Shown: positions 21,555-35,016 of the stretch, in pieces
Numbering within the stretch: the stretch's first letter is position 1
How the letters are laid out: each line of letters opens with the position of its first letter
Source: Simmondsia chinensis
Taxonomy: Eukaryota > Streptophyta > Magnoliopsida > Caryophyllales > Simmondsiaceae
DNA: 64,000 nucleotides
Assembly: GCA_018398585.1 (NCBI GenBank)
Contig: JAGTTD010000011.1
Span: 34,530,164 to 34,594,163, forward strand
Reading direction: 5' to 3'
Made by a program: the position numbers and the translations under genes
The notes under the pieces: model-generated
What the model saw: the letters and a program-made list of their open reading frames with translations, nothing else
The model's database searches: none
Told to the model about the DNA's origin: nothing

Positions 21555-24500
21555 ATGGCTAGCCCTAATAAGAAGCAGGATGGCAAGGGCTTTTTCGCAG
21601 CGATGAGTTCGGGTTTCTCCATGTTCGGCAACGCTATGCATAGATCTGTCACAGGGTATTTCAATCGCTTTTATCGTGTTGAGTTAATTTTGATTATCTT
21701 TTGGTTTAATACCAATTGATTAATATGTGATACGGATGTATCTGGGCCAGAAGCTGATAATTTGTTAAGGTTTCTATACGTGAGCCTAGTAGAATTCAAC
21801 GTAGGAGTTGTGAGAGAAAAATTAATATATTAGCCTAGTGGGCTACTGGATAATGTCAATTGGTTTTAGGATGCAATCTCATTTGACTTATATATGAATC
21901 TCATGTATGCCAACTCCTTGGGCACGGTGAAGTTTTAACATAATTGGAATTTTGAATTCCGAATTCACCTGATTGCTGTTTGTTAAGAACTTCTCACATG
22001 GGAGTTTAGTAAGAATCCCACGTTAGAATTATAAGAGTGAAAAGATTAACGTATAAGTTTAATGGGTTATTTTACATAATGCCTATTAATTTTGAGATGG
22101 AACTATTTGGGCTTATATACGAACCTCATCTATACCAATTTAGTGGGTCAGGCCTAAGGTCTGGTCAAATTTAATACTGTTGAATTCTGATACGAGCGTG
22201 CAATTCGTTGCCTTTGTTGTGGCAATTCTTGCTAAATATTTGTATGAAGTCTCGTATGTTGATTTTATGCGCCAAAGAGCAAGAAAGCCTCTAGCTTGAA
22301 CACCGTGGTTGTAATTATATATCGGTTGTCGGTTGGTATATGCTGTGATCAATTCATAAGTATGTTTTCTGTTTGCTTTATCATAGAAAGGCGTTTCTAT
22401 GTGTGATTTCCAATTTGGGCAAGGTGGGGGTAGCTTGGTTGTGTCTTGATCTAAAATTGAACAACCACCCAGTTCCTCAAAGAGGCTCCTGCCAAGACAA
22501 AGTTTGAAGAGGGTAAGACGTATGCAACCTTACCCCTGCAGGATGCTATCTTCTAGAAGGATTGTTTCCAAAGGGTTCCTAGCCCTAAAAAGAATACTAA
22601 AATTTTGAAAATAGATTGAAACTGAAATAAAGCAGTAAATGGACTAAAAGTAAAGAGGAAAGTAAGAAAGGATCGAGATGACACTAGTTTTATTGATTGT
22701 TTTCTAATACACACTCGAGTCTGTTTGTAGAGTCTATTGGGCTACCATATTGCTTTTTGGCCCATATATACTGATTTGGGTATGTATCAAGTCGGCTGCG
22801 TTCCACTTGTGGTGGGCAGCGGCATACTGACATGGGAGAAGCTGGCAACCGCAGCCCCGCGAGAACATAACCACCTGGAGCAGCGCCGAGATGGGTTGTC
22901 CCGGTCACTCCAGGGATTACCGAAGGAAAGTTTCTGCCCATATAGGCACCAGCATGGAAACATCTGGGCTCTCCTGGCCTCATCTTGGGTGCAACCATGA
23001 AAAGGAACTGGTGAGGGGGGATGGGGCGGGGTTGTATTTGTTAGCCATTGGTATTTTAGAAGCTTTTATGAACTTACGATTTTACTTTGGCAGTGATACC
23101 ATGTAAAATAGTAGTATTAAATGGCATATCTAATAGGATTGGTTTGTGTGTGTGCGCGTGCGCGTGTATAGTACATAAGTTTGTGAAGTACAATAATATC
23201 TCTAATATAAATATAGATCTAAATAATATCGACAGAGATCTAGATACACGAAGTCCTAGATATATTCTGATATCCAAAGGAGGTCCATGGTCCAATTTCA
23301 ACTAGGCTGGAGTGTGGAATTGCTTCCTCCTTCTGTAGAAGAGGATACATAGCTCCTCTTAGTCTTTGGGTGTCTAATCCATGTCATTAAATGTGTTTAG
23401 GTTGCTTGGTTATGAAAATTTGGAGGTTATAAACCCAGAGGGAGGAAAGGATGATGCAGAGGAAGAAGCGCACAGAGGACGATGGAAACAAGAGGTATGC
23501 CATGTCCTGTTGCCTTTATGCTTCTGGAACGTGACACACGTTTTCACACATTTTCTGATTATTAAAAATGGTGTTTTATTCTAACTTTACTTTTATATTT
23601 CATTTGGGCTTGGCGCTAAGTACGTCTTTCATTTGATTTTGTTTGAAAGCTTTAAATGCCATGGAAGACACTGCTAATGGTTAAATTCTGTTTTACTTCT
23701 TCAAAAACTTAATGTTTGAAAACTTCCTTTTTCCCCCTTACAGGAGCGAGACAGTTACTGGCGAATGATGCAAAAGTATATTGGTTCAGATGTAACATCA
23801 ATGGTAACACTTCCAGTCATAATATTCGAGCCAATGACCATGCTTCAGAAAATGGCAGAGGTTTGTGATTTCGTGTTTCTGAGATGAATTATACATGTGC
23901 ATTTTTGCCATATCACCAAAAGGATTGCATTAACGGTGCCAGTTGTATTATACCTTTGACAGTTAATGGAATATTGCCATCTTTTGGATCAAGCAGATAA
24001 ATGTGAAGATCCCTACTTGCGATTGGTTTATGCTTGTAAGTATTCTCCGACTCTGAGTGGTAATTAAGATTCATCAATGTACTTTTTAATATGAAAACTA
24101 AATTCATGCTACCATTTGCAGCTTCATGGGCTATTTCCGTCTATTTTGCCTACCAGCGTACCTGGAAGCCTTTTAATCCCATTCTTGGTGAGACCTATGA
24201 AATGGCCAATCATAATGGGATTATTTTTATTGCTGAACAGGTGGGTACTTCTAGCTCAAGGTAGCCTATTTCTCAAGCATCTTTTGGCCTTCGCATGATC
24301 ATGGATAGAGACCTCTCTTGTCTACTGCTACCGATAACCATATTATGGATTTGATTAAAAAAATAATTTGTATAGTGGATAAAACTCCTAGTATGATAAA
24401 AGTTAATTGACTAGTCTTTGTGGTTCTTGCTCAGTGGCAAATCTACCATAGATCTGTAAGGTGCATGGACCTTATAGCTTTAACGTAATGCCATATATGT

Positions 24501-27500
24501 ATATATAATACATTGATATCGTATGATTAGTGAATTTATATCTTGATGATTTACTTGTTATATATTTGCGTATTCTGGAACAATATTTCAGTATATGTTA
24601 TTACTAACTTATAAAATTATTTTTTTATTATGAAATTGGGCACTCCATTGTCAAATTTTTGGACATGCCAGTATTTGTACTCGCAATTTAAAAACTAGTG
24701 ATTACTGATAGTTTTCTGGCTGGTCATGGTTTAGGTGAGTCATCATCCTCCCATGAGTGCTGGGCATTGTGAAAATGAGCATTTTACATATGATGTGACA
24801 TCAAAGCTGAAGACCAAGTTTTTAGGGAATTCTGTTGATGTTTATCCTGTTGGAAGGTGAGTACATTTTTTTGGTTAAAAGAACACTTGTTTTCTTGCTT
24901 TCTATGTTGGTGATGTTTCTTATTTGTTGCTTCACTTGCTTCTTGATATACTTGTTTCATTGTGCCCTAATGAAATATTTCTGTAGTTGATGTATGGGTT
25001 TAATTGCTGCTAACGACTTTGGGTATGTTGTCTTTCAATGCGCACCAGCAAGAGCTCGATATGGTGGGAACACACTTTGGAGGACAAGACTAATCTAAAA
25101 CACTGAACAAAAAAAAGACTAATCTAAAACCTCATTTAGTTCTCTGTGTAGTATATATTTGTTAGTATGATAGGTTCCACTTTTCCTTAAACCTCTGTTT
25201 GGCCTCCTTTTATGGAAGTATGCATGTTATATCCTATTAATCAAGGAATGTAAGTGGGTATTGATTTTCTTTGAATTGGCCATCTGTGACCATATATTCG
25301 TTTATGGAAGTATGCATGTTATATCCTATTAATCAAGGAATGTAAGTGGGTATTGATTTTCTTTGAATTGGCCATCTGTGACCATATATTCGTTTATGGA
25401 AGTATGCATGTTATATCCTATTAATCAAGGAATGTAAGTGGGTATTGATTTTCTTTGAAATTGGCCATCTGTGACTATATATTCTTTTGACTTTTCTGCT
25501 TGCAGAACTCGTGTGACTTTGAAAAGAGATGGTGTAGTGCTTGATCTAGTGCCACCACCAACGAAGGTCAATAACTTGATTTTTGGGCGTACTTGGGTTG
25601 ATTCTCCCGGTGAGATGATAATGACCAATTTAACAACAGGGGATAAAGTCGTGCTTTATTTTCAGCCATGCGGTTGGTTTGGGTAAGCATTATTCTTATC
25701 ATTACCTGTACTTTTGTCATTCAGATGTTCCTAACGATGTCTTGTGTATTTGAGATCATTGCTTGAATCATCTTGATTTATGTTACGCATTGGAGCTTTG
25801 GCCATTTACCCCTATAATTCTTTTGGTATCAAAGGCATTGTATTCTAGTGAGTTCAGATGGAGTGCTATTAAAATCTATTCAAGAGTTTTGGACTTACCT
25901 ACTTGACACAGTTTGAGTTCTACAGCATTGTACCTTACTCGAAATTGTATTATTTGCAGGGCGGGTCGTTATGAAGTGGATGGTTATGTATATAATGCTT
26001 CCGAGGAACCTAAATTATTGATGACTGGTAAATGGAATGAATCAATGAGTTATCAACCTTGTGACATGGAAGGTGAACCGCTCCCTGGCACAGAACTAAA
26101 AGAGGTTGGTCTTTTGGAGTCATGACTGTAATTGTGTCTGAGCCAATGTAGGAACATAGGGGTAAGATTGATGGACATCGATTGTGGCGAGGTTCAAAAC
26201 CCCACTACGGTAATTGATACATCATTGATCTTGGCAAGGTTAAAAATCCCACTACATTGCAGCCAAATTCACCACATTGGTAGGCTAGGCCAAGGATATA
26301 CATAGATAGCCGGTTTCACCACCCTGGTTAGCTAGACCAAGGATACAGAAAAACACTCTAGTCGCACATAGAGAATTAGAAGAAAACACTCAATTTGATT
26401 GAGAACTTTCAATTGAAAATATTATTAATGAACTTGAATAAATGAAGAGGTACATATGAGCCTTTATTTGTAGATGGCTAGAGAGATAACAAATGACATA
26501 AATGACCATGAAACAATAATAAGAATAAAAGGGTAAAAGTGTAATTGCACAAAACCCTAGAGGTCTTGCCTAATAAGGAGATATATGCTCCCATAAATGA
26601 AGATATGCTCTAATTAATAAAACTCAAATTATTTCTAAAAATTAGGCTACTAAAGACTATAATAAATAAATTGACTAAATTAAAGCTAATTATCTAAATG
26701 GGGGTCAAACTTCATACATAAACTAGCAAGAAACTAGCCGCAGTGCCAATGAGATTCAATAAGCATAAGGCGGTAAGAAGCGGTCATCTCATGTCTGTAT
26801 CAAATGCGTGCTGGATGATTAAACCCTTTTTCCTTTACATGGCTGTGACTGTATTGGTGGGATCTATGTGATCTGTTTAATAATCAGTTTCACAACTGAA
26901 ATAAGGATATGGTTTGATCCGCTAACAAGGTCTGGCGTGGTGTATGAGCTCTCCTTTTTCAGGCCTGAATGAGGATAAAGTGCCCCAGAATGCCTTGTTG
27001 GCTTCTTGAACTAGTTGGTTTAAGTCTGGGGCCTTAGAATTGTAGCAACTGAAATTTAGTTGTATTCTGAACTGAACTTTTCTCTCCCCTCGACCGTAAA
27101 ACTACTGGTCTATTAATTTCTTGGGTTTTTTTTTTTTTTTCCCTTTTTTTTTCCTGCATGCTTCCAATACTTCTAAGACCTTAGTTAACATGTGATGGAA
27201 TCTTGGGGATGATTTTCTACCTCACGTCCATCATTATTGAAACAAGAGTGATATGATGAGGCAACAATCTTAATATCACAACGGTGGCTTTTCTTCTCGT
27301 GGCCTGTATAAATCTTCAGAATTGTATCTCCAATTTTATTATTGGTTACATGTAATTCGCTGTCTTTGATTTTGCTTTTAGACTGATTGGGACGCTGTGG
27401 TTTCTTTGTAGGTGTGGCGAGTCGCTGATACTCCAGCAAATGACAAATTTCAGTATACTTATTTTGCACACAAAATAAACAGTTTTGACACAGCTCCTAA

Positions 27501-28221
27501 GAAGTTACTGGCTTCAGATTCACGTTTACGTCCTGATAGATATGCACTTGGGATGGGTGACATGTCTAAAGCTGGTGCAGAAAAGAGCAGGTTTGTTTTC
27601 TACTATGTGTTGCAGCGTTGTCGTGGAATTGTTGATTAATTATGATTTCTAGCCAATGTTATCTTGCTTGTTCGGCATGTATGAATCTAATTTGCTTTAT
27701 TTGTTTGTTTAAGCTGAATTTTACAGTTATGCTTGGTGTTGATGGCATCTGTAGTCCGCTGCATAGAATTTGCATATTAAAAAGGATTTGCTTTGTTATG
27801 GGTTTGCTGCATAGAATACACATATTAGTCTGTGGCTGTTATATTTTCTTTTTGGGTCTCTTGCAGCATTTTAATTGTCTTATGTGAATGACCCTGCTAT
27901 TATGGCATGCTTGAAGTGTTGTCTTCATTTTATAAAACTTGATATTACTGGGATATGCTTTCCTATTTTTACAGTCTGGAGGAGAAGCAGAGGGCAGAAA
28001 AGAGAAATCGAGAAGCCAGAGGCGACAAGTTTGTTTCAAGATGGTTTGATTTAACTGAGGAGGTCACAACCACGCCTTGGGGTGAACTGGAGATTTATCA
28101 ATACAATGGAAAATATGCCGAGCATCGCGCTGCTGCAGATAGTTCTGAGGCTGCTGACGCGGAGGATGTCCGAACAAAGGAGTTCAGCCCATGGCAGTAT
28201 AATGACTTGTCTGTTGAGTAA
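21555..28221 (+). CDS. ORP3: Oxysterol-binding protein-related protein, ORP3 group
   Basis: A short plant ORP consisting mainly of the lipid-transfer (ORD) domain, without a PH domain. The family binds sterols and phosphoinositides and acts at ER/Golgi contacts. Ten exons: 21555-21655, 23401-23494, 23744-23860, 23963-24035, 24122-24240, 24735-24856, 25506-25682, 25960-26104, 27412-27590 and 27975-28221. All are GT-AG and total exactly 458 codons (457 residues plus stop). The start [20 protein letters not shown] and the run [20 protein letters not shown] are typical. The fingerprint EQVSHHPP spans exons 5-6 (HHPP at about residue 172). Other conserved blocks are [24 protein letters not shown] and FAHKINSFD near the end. 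The C-terminus [10 protein letters not shown] has no membrane anchor. Introns hold several repeats (22461-22580, 25210-25486). No lesion seen. Confidence 0.95.
22461..22580 (-). mobile_element. Retroposon 3' end in ORP intron 1
   Basis: ACAACCACCCAGTTCCTCAA, AGAGGCTCCTGCC, GTATGCAACCTTACCC and GATTGTTTCCAAAGG correspond to the shared LINE/SINE 3' domain in reverse orientation, well decayed. No target duplication recognised. Confidence 0.6.
22735..23035. other. GC-rich island of unknown origin in ORP intron 1
   Basis: This stretch is visibly richer in GC than the surrounding intron, and both strands stay open for about 90-100 codons (minus 22998-22690; plus 22737-23000). The minus frame is proline/glycine-rich ([17 protein letters not shown]). 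I do not recognise either translation. It could be a captured gene or transposon fragment; nothing proves it is coded. Confidence 0.3.
25210..25486. repeat. Minisatellite, three 92-bp tandem copies in ORP intron 6
   Basis: Units start TTATGGAAGTATGCATGTTA at 25210, 25302 and 25394. The first two are essentially identical, and the third has an extra A and one or two substitutions near its end. It stops about 20 bases before the exon 7 acceptor. Confidence 0.93.
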
Positions 28222-29673
28222 GGTAATTGTTGCGAATAAATGTGCTTATAGGCAGCTTTTGTTTAGTCACAAGTACGCGTCTAAGTATGCTTACCACCCC
28301 CCACCCCACCAAGGAAGAACGGAGGAATAGACGGGTTGTGAATTGCCCTTGTGTCTCGTCAGATATATAACCATTCTTGAACCTTAAACTAATAACTTAT
28401 TGGCTTGTTTGGTGTTGTTTTCTATTTGCAATTTTTTATTTGAGAAATTGAAAACTAGGTTTTGGAAATAATTTTCTTCAGTTTTTAGTTTTCTATTTCT
28501 AGTTTTTGCTCAAAATAGGGAGAAAAAAAAAATTGAAAGCAAAACACCAAAAACTAGAAAAAATGGTTTCCAAATTATGGTTTTTAATTTCTAAAAAAAC
28601 CAAAACTTGCAAACATAAAACAATACCACAGGCCGTGAACTTTTGGCACTCTTCGATTCTTGATATGGTATCAGTGTATCGAGTTATATTGGTTTGGTCT
28701 AAAATTCAACTCCTAATAACCTTGTTTATGTTAGTTCAACCCTAGCTCAAAGTAAGTACTTGTTAGTATGAAACCGTCGTCGTGCCTTGATCTAATAGTT
28801 TAATCGATTATATAGTTGGTTTCTAGGGGCATCTCTGCCCATATAGAACGCTCTGTTTCTCGGTCTTTATCTTAACTCATAGCAATCAGTTTTGTTGCAG
28901 AGAACTTCACTGCATCATGGTATATAAACAGAAATTTACACCGAGGCATTAACAATATGGTGATGCTCACTCATGCAAGCCAAGGTAATCCCTCAGCTAA
29001 TAGCATCAGATGAATCAATTTGTCGCAATATATATCTAATTTCTTCATCATCCATAACCGTGAATTTGATGGAGATGGGGGTCACTGCACCATCAACTGG
29101 TGGTTTGTATTATAAGACACTCAATTATCAGATACTTGCTAAAATTGCTTGTCAGACTATTTACTCATTGAGAATTGTGTACGATTACTCTGCGGAGACG
29201 ATAGCTTTAAGATTTGTACTCAATAGGTGTTGTCTTTATTGTCAATTTTCTCATAACTTAGTCTGTGTGTCAAAATGTGGATCACTTGGTTGTGTTCTTA
29301 CTAAAAATTGAAAGTTTCTCTAGAACATCTCTGTTCGTCTAATGTAGTGTAATGTCTGGGCTAGCTTATGTGCATCTTAATTAATTCCCAAGTTTCATGT
29401 ATTGCCTGTTCAGATCCTTTTTTATCTGTAACCAGGTTAGTTGAGGGCTTAAAGGCCCAGTGGGTGGTTCCAAAGATTTGCTTACACTCAATGTAATATT
29501 AGCCTCCTTTAACTAGTTCTTGCTAGTAATACGCATACACTCGGCCTAGCATCATTCGTTCCTTTTTCGATATGTTGCGAAAAGGGAAGGGAGGGAAACT
29601 CCAGATAAGTAGGGGGTTAACAATGTTTGATGAGGCTCAAAGTCAATTCATTAGCTCAAATTTGGTTCGATTA
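28222..29673. other. ORP 3' UTR and intergenic DNA
   Basis: The ORP 3' UTR probably takes the first few hundred bases. A MITE follows (28402-28634). The rest holds only domain-free ORFs. Confidence 0.4.
28402..28634. mobile_element. MITE, about 233 bp
   Basis: The left end GGCTTGTTTGGTGTTGTTTT and the complement of the right end (GGCCTGTGGTATTGTTTTAT) form inverted repeats that continue as AAAACTAG/CTAGTTTT arms. It belongs with the elements at 13595-14208 and 1-431. Target duplication not clear. Confidence 0.6.
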
Positions 29674-29681
29674 GATATGTT

Positions 29682-32600
29682 TAGTGGTGGCCATGGGCCG
29701 GGTCGGGCAGGGCCGGGCCCCAGGCCCGGCCTTTTTAACTAAATTAAAAAAAAAATTAAAAAATACATAGTCGTTTTGTACTAAAATTATTGTAATTCAT
29801 TGATAAATAATATGAGATACAAATATATTTCTTTCCAAGTATACGTGTTCAAAAAAAATAATACTAAATATATATAATAAATAAAATACAATATATAAGT
29901 AATTATCAAAAAAATATCAGTAAATAAATAATGTATCAAATATAAATATAAAGTTGGGGCCTAATATTTAAAAATACAAATTTATTTATCAAAAAATATA
30001 AAGTTTGACATATGGAGTGTGCGGTCATCTTTTGACGTAAATATTTGAAAGTAAATAATTAACATACAGAAGTCTTGAATCTTGATATCAGTCATATCGG
30101 GGGGTTTCTACGCCATCATTTGACGTATCAGTTGTGCGGTCGTCTTCTTCATCGCTCGATGAATTCATCTTCATTCTTTGTTGATCTCTTGCCTTAGCTA
30201 GCAGCCAATCTTTCAAGCACACAGACATCTCCAAACTCGACGGCGATAGCTTCGCCTTCTTCGTTCCAAGCAACCTGCCACCAAGACTGAAAGCACACTT
30301 CGATGCTACTGAAGACACCGAACAACTTAGTATATCACGTGCCATGGTGGAAAGCACGGGATACTGGGTTTGGTTTGTATTCCACCATTGTAACAGATCA
30401 AAATTCGGGTTGGCCCGCGGCCCGAAAATATGGACCATCGATGTCCGCAAATAATAATCTAACTCGTCACATGATGTGGGGGCTGCTGTGGGCGTAAATT
30501 GCTGCAACAATTTTCACGAATATGACGTGTGTAAACTACTTCCACTAGATGTGGAAGATCCTACTGCAGCAGTACTAGGATTATTGGACGCTAATTGATG
30601 GGAATATTGAGAAAATAAACTATGCAAGTCGTTATCGACATCGGCAATGAAAGTGTCGATATTAAGAGAAGGATTCAAATATGTGAAAAAATGTTGGCAA
30701 AACAAGTTGAAACCTGAGCGTTTACAACGAGGGTCTAAAATAGTTGCAAAGCAGTAAGTAAGAGGTAGTTCAGAAAAATATTTGGCAAGCTTTTCTTTCA
30801 TTGCCATAATCGATCCGAACAAAATGGGGTTGGATTGATTACCCACCATCCAATTTACAATATCAAGCAATGTTGATATTGCTTGAGGCATGGTCGGATA
30901 GTAGCAACCCGAAAAAAATGTTGTCGCGTCTTTAAACATGCTAAAAAATTTACAAATTTCATCTATTGTCTCCCAATGTATACCGTCCAGGTTGTAATCG
31001 CGCCATTCTACACGATTTTCCTGGGCGAATTTCATCAGAGCGTCTTTGTATGGTAGAATGCGTTCTAACATTACTACCGTAGACGACCACCTAGTTTTGG
31101 AGTCTAATTTAAATTGTTTATATTCTATATTATGCAACCTACATACATTTTTAAATCTTTTTTTCCTAGCGACGGATGCTTTAATTGATATTATTACAGA
31201 TCTTAAGGTGGCAAGGGATGCGTCTATAAGATCTAAACCATCCATTACCATTAAATGCAAAATGTGACAGATGCAACGAATATGAAAACACTTCCCACCT
31301 AACATGAGTCTCATTTTCCTAATTAAATGTGCTACGGATGCAGTGTTATTGGAAGCATTGTCAAACGTAATACTGAAGATACGTTGTTCTATGCCCCAAT
31401 CGCGGACTGCAGACATAATCGCACCCGTAATTACCTCGGCAGTATGGGGGCAATCTAAAAGCCCAAAATGAATTATTCTCTTCTGGATGATGAAGGATTC
31501 ATCGGTCCAGTGTGCCGTTATGCACATATAAGGTTGGCCGGGTGTGGACGTCCATACGTCCGACGTCAACGAGAACATGCTCGTGTTCGTCGCAAAAAGT
31601 GTATGTATCCCAATTTTAAGATTGTGGTACAACGTAAAAGCGTCCCGCTTTACGGTGTTCCGAGGAATCCTCACAATTGCGGGTTCACATTTCGTTGGAG
31701 GTAGTCGACGAAATGTGGGCTTTCACCGGTACTAAAAGGCCTTTCACTCAAAATTACATATTTAGCTAGTCCCATACGGTTGCTCTATTGAGAGAACCTA
31801 AAATTAGCAAGTGCACCGGTCACTTGCTGTACTAAACGTTGTTGGCTCTTTTCCGGGAATTGCTCGGGGTGGCACCTAAGTATATGTCTATTTAGTGTGC
31901 TTGTCCCACTGTCGGGTTGATGGCTAAAATTCTTAGGTGGGTCACATAATTTACAGGTTGCTTTATTAGTTGTCTTATTAAGGGTAAAGTGTTTCCATAC
32001 CCCACTAGTTGTACGCCTACTAGTCAAGGTACTAGTTTCAGGCTGGGCATTGGTGGTGGGGGTGGGTTCCTCATCAGTTTGTGAGTCTCCAACCCCACCA
32101 CTACTTGACTCATGATAATCTTGTGGTTGTGAAAAGTTATAATCTATGCTATCATCAGTGTATTGGGGTGTTGGGTCTGGTTGTATAAAAGCTCGTTCTT
32201 CAGTATCAAGTAAGACAATTGTAGTCTTTTTTGGGATTCTGGGTGGCCGAGAAGAGCTAGAACTAGCACGACCGGCTCCAGATGATGAAGAGTTGTGTGC
32301 CATATTAGTATAAATGATTATTATTTATAAAATGCAAGTAGTAATATAAATTAAATAACTAAAAATGCGAATCAAAAAAAATTACGATACTAAAATTACC
32401 GAAACGAGAGAACAATGAAATTCACACTTCAGCCAAATATTTTACGAACTTCGAACTTTAGAGCACAATTTTGCAATTAGCAAATTAGAGAAGATGGGAG
32501 ACGATGAATGTATAGAGAGAAAAGAGAGAATTGAAGATTTTGTGAGGAAATGAGTTGGGGAGGTTTAAATATTTATAGGAAAAAAAAATAAATTTTTTTT

Positions 32601-32779
32601 TTTTTTGTTTTTTGTAAAAAAGGAGCCGTTGGCTCTGTACAACAACAGAGCCAACGGCTCTTTTGGGCAGGGCCGGGCCTAGGCCCTGAAAAAAAATAGG
32701 CCCGGCCCGCTACAGTGCTGTGCGGGCCGGGCCGGGCCGAGCCGATTTCCGGGCCGACCCGGCCCGTTGGCCACCACTA
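29682..32779 (-). mobile_element. hAT-family DNA transposon, 3.1 kb, complete ends
   Basis: A perfect 8-bp target duplication GATATGTT (29674-29681; 32780-32787) flanks inverted ends TAGTGGTGGCCA and TGGCCACCACTA. Subterminal blocks on both sides are dense in GGGCCGGGC (29694-29740; 32668-32765). Next to the 5' end of the transposase unit is a perfect 15-bp hairpin, GAGCCGTTGGCTCTG and its complement (32622-32659). The transposase remnant is on the minus strand. Intact ends and duplication imply a recent insertion, possibly driven by another copy because its own gene is broken. Confidence 0.95.
30088..32303 (-). pseudogene. hAT transposase with BED zinc finger, disabled
   Basis: The N-terminal part (32303-31785) begins with a serine/proline-rich stretch and then a BED finger (GVWKHFTLN, CKLCDPPKNFSHQPDSGTST, LNRHILRCH). 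The middle part (31674-30514) has the hAT catalytic core (SLTSDVWTSTPGQPYMCITA, FSITFDNASNNTA, CHILHLMV, KTRWSSTVVMLERIL). The C-terminal part (30510-30088) has the dimerisation region (ELDYYLRT, FDLLQWWNTNQTQYPVLSTM, ARDILSCSVSSVASKCAFS). Three lesions separate the parts: an in-frame TAG (31785-31787), a frameshift near 31671-31678, and an in-frame TGA (30514-30516). The sequence is otherwise well kept, so inactivation looks recent. Other ORFs across it are shadows. Confidence 0.92.
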
Positions 32780-35016
32780 GATATGTTTAGGTTCGTAAAT
32801 ATATTAAAATTGACTGATTTGGACCCCTTTAGATTTACAAAATTATAGGTTCTTGCTTTATTGGGCTTGGGTGTTACTTGCTTAGCTAAACAAGTCGGTT
32901 TTACACGGGTTGAGTTTAAAACAAGGACAACTTTTTGAGCTTTCTAACAACTTAGCACAGTATAAGTTCGAGCCAGAATTTATTTGTTTTTGTTTAATAT
33001 AAGACAACTGGAACAGAACAGCACAACAGACACCTGCAGTCTGTGTTCCAGAGTTCTTGGAATCTGCTGTTTATGATCTGTATGGCAATGTGTGATGCCA
33101 GCTAGGCACCCTCAAATTTAAAACTTAAAATTTGCAAACGGATCATTGCAATTTCATCATTTCATGCATATGCTAGATCTTGGTAAGACTAGCCGTTAAA
33201 CTGTCTGATGAAGGCGTTTTGAAGTATAAACCTCTTATCTTTTTTGTTTCTGCAATGTATTTTACAATTATCGTGTGTGAATTACGATAGAGTATAAAAT
33301 CACTTATAAATTTTTACTTATTTAACTTAAATTTTTAAATAATTAGTTCTTTAATATGCTAATCAGAATCCTGTTGAAGAGGATACAAGTTTGAATTCTG
33401 CCAGCCCTCTATTGTGACATAATTTAAGCATAAAGTATGAGATAGACTCGTATAATATTCATACTTCAATGCCAACAAATATTTACGTGAGGAGGTATGT
33501 TATAAATTATAAAATTAATTTTGAACCTTCTTCAATCAGTTTAAACTTTTATGATAATTAGTTTTTTGACAGATTTGTAGGGTTCTAACCCCTCCCGCCC
33601 CCCTCTCTCCCAACCCAACAACACCGCCATTCTCAGCTATACTGTCATAAACTATAGTTTATTCGTCAAATTAAAATTTTGACTTATCGAAGTCGTATAT
33701 ATTCTTTCGACCAATACCTAATTTGATCCGAAATTAAACTTTTCATGTTTATTTTTAATCTGCGCCTTTTATGCTAACGGGTGCCACAACAAAATCAAAT
33801 AGTAAGGGAGAAACAAGGAAACAAAAATGAGAAAATTAAGGAAAGATACAGTTTATTTTTATTAATGACTAAATTACTCCATAATTTTTTAAATACTCTG
33901 TCCTTATTTTTTCATCTCTCTTTCCTTATTTTTCTTTTACTAATTAATTTTGTTGTGTTGTCGAGTGTCAAATATAACCCAAATTTTAAAACTTCTTAGT
34001 ACACCGAAAATTTTCGGTGATGCAAAAAGGCCAATAGATAAAGGGGGGGCCAAAGGGGCATCTTTTGAAGCTATTGTCCAATTACCTACGTTGTCATCGT
34101 CGTCTTGAGGGTCGACCACATTTAAAAAAAAAAAAAAAAGATAACCTTTGAATTATAAATTTGAAAACAAGGAAGTTATATATTTGCTATATATGTAAAC
34201 AAAGTAATATGCTTTAAAAAATAATTACGAATCAACAATTAATCCTGAAAAAAAAACCCAATAAAGACATTAGATACATCGTCAACCACTAACATAATAG
34301 TGTGTGACAATCGACAATGATGGCATTAATACCGGCGTGATGGCATGGTAACTAAAATGATTTCACTGTAATATATTATATCCCAATAATCAAAGGTGAT
34401 AAAAATACAAAAGACGTGATAATAAACATATATTAAATTATATATATAGCATAAAATTTTTAGCTTAGAAAATAATCTATAATATCACATGACATAAATA
34501 GGGAACTTTAAATCATCATAAAAATCACATATTAAATTCAAAAATATTTATTTTGTTAATAAGGGGAGTTATGAATTCAAATAGGTGACAACTTATTTTA
34601 TAATTCTTTTTTTTTTTGGACAAATATTTTATAATTCTAGTTTATTTATATATACTATAAAATAATAAATTTTATGGGACAATCCAATTTAGTGGCACAA
34701 GAATTGGAACAGGAAAGATCCCAATAAATATTCTCATTCCACCTTTAATTTGAAATTAAAATTTAATAAATAATATTATTTTGTTGAATTTTTTGAAGAC
34801 CATGTTCTATGAAGGGGCCCCAAGTGTTAGTAGTTTAGTAGTGGACGTGACACTGACAGGTGTCCCCCGCCAACAGATCGAGATGACCGGTTGCCCGTTG
34901 CCCCCGGTCCCACTTGCTGTCGTCAGTTTTTAACGCCGTCGACTACTTTTTCCTCCTACCTCCTAACTGCCGTTAAATTCTCTCCCTACCCTTCCCCTAA
35001 ATTCATTTATAATTCG

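Noticed and set aside
28973..29311. 112-codon ORF downstream of the ORP gene
   Set aside because: No recognisable domain and no neighbouring exon signals; chance open frame.
31046..31704. Plus-strand ORFs of 63-78 codons
   Set aside because: They are antisense shadows of the hAT transposase.
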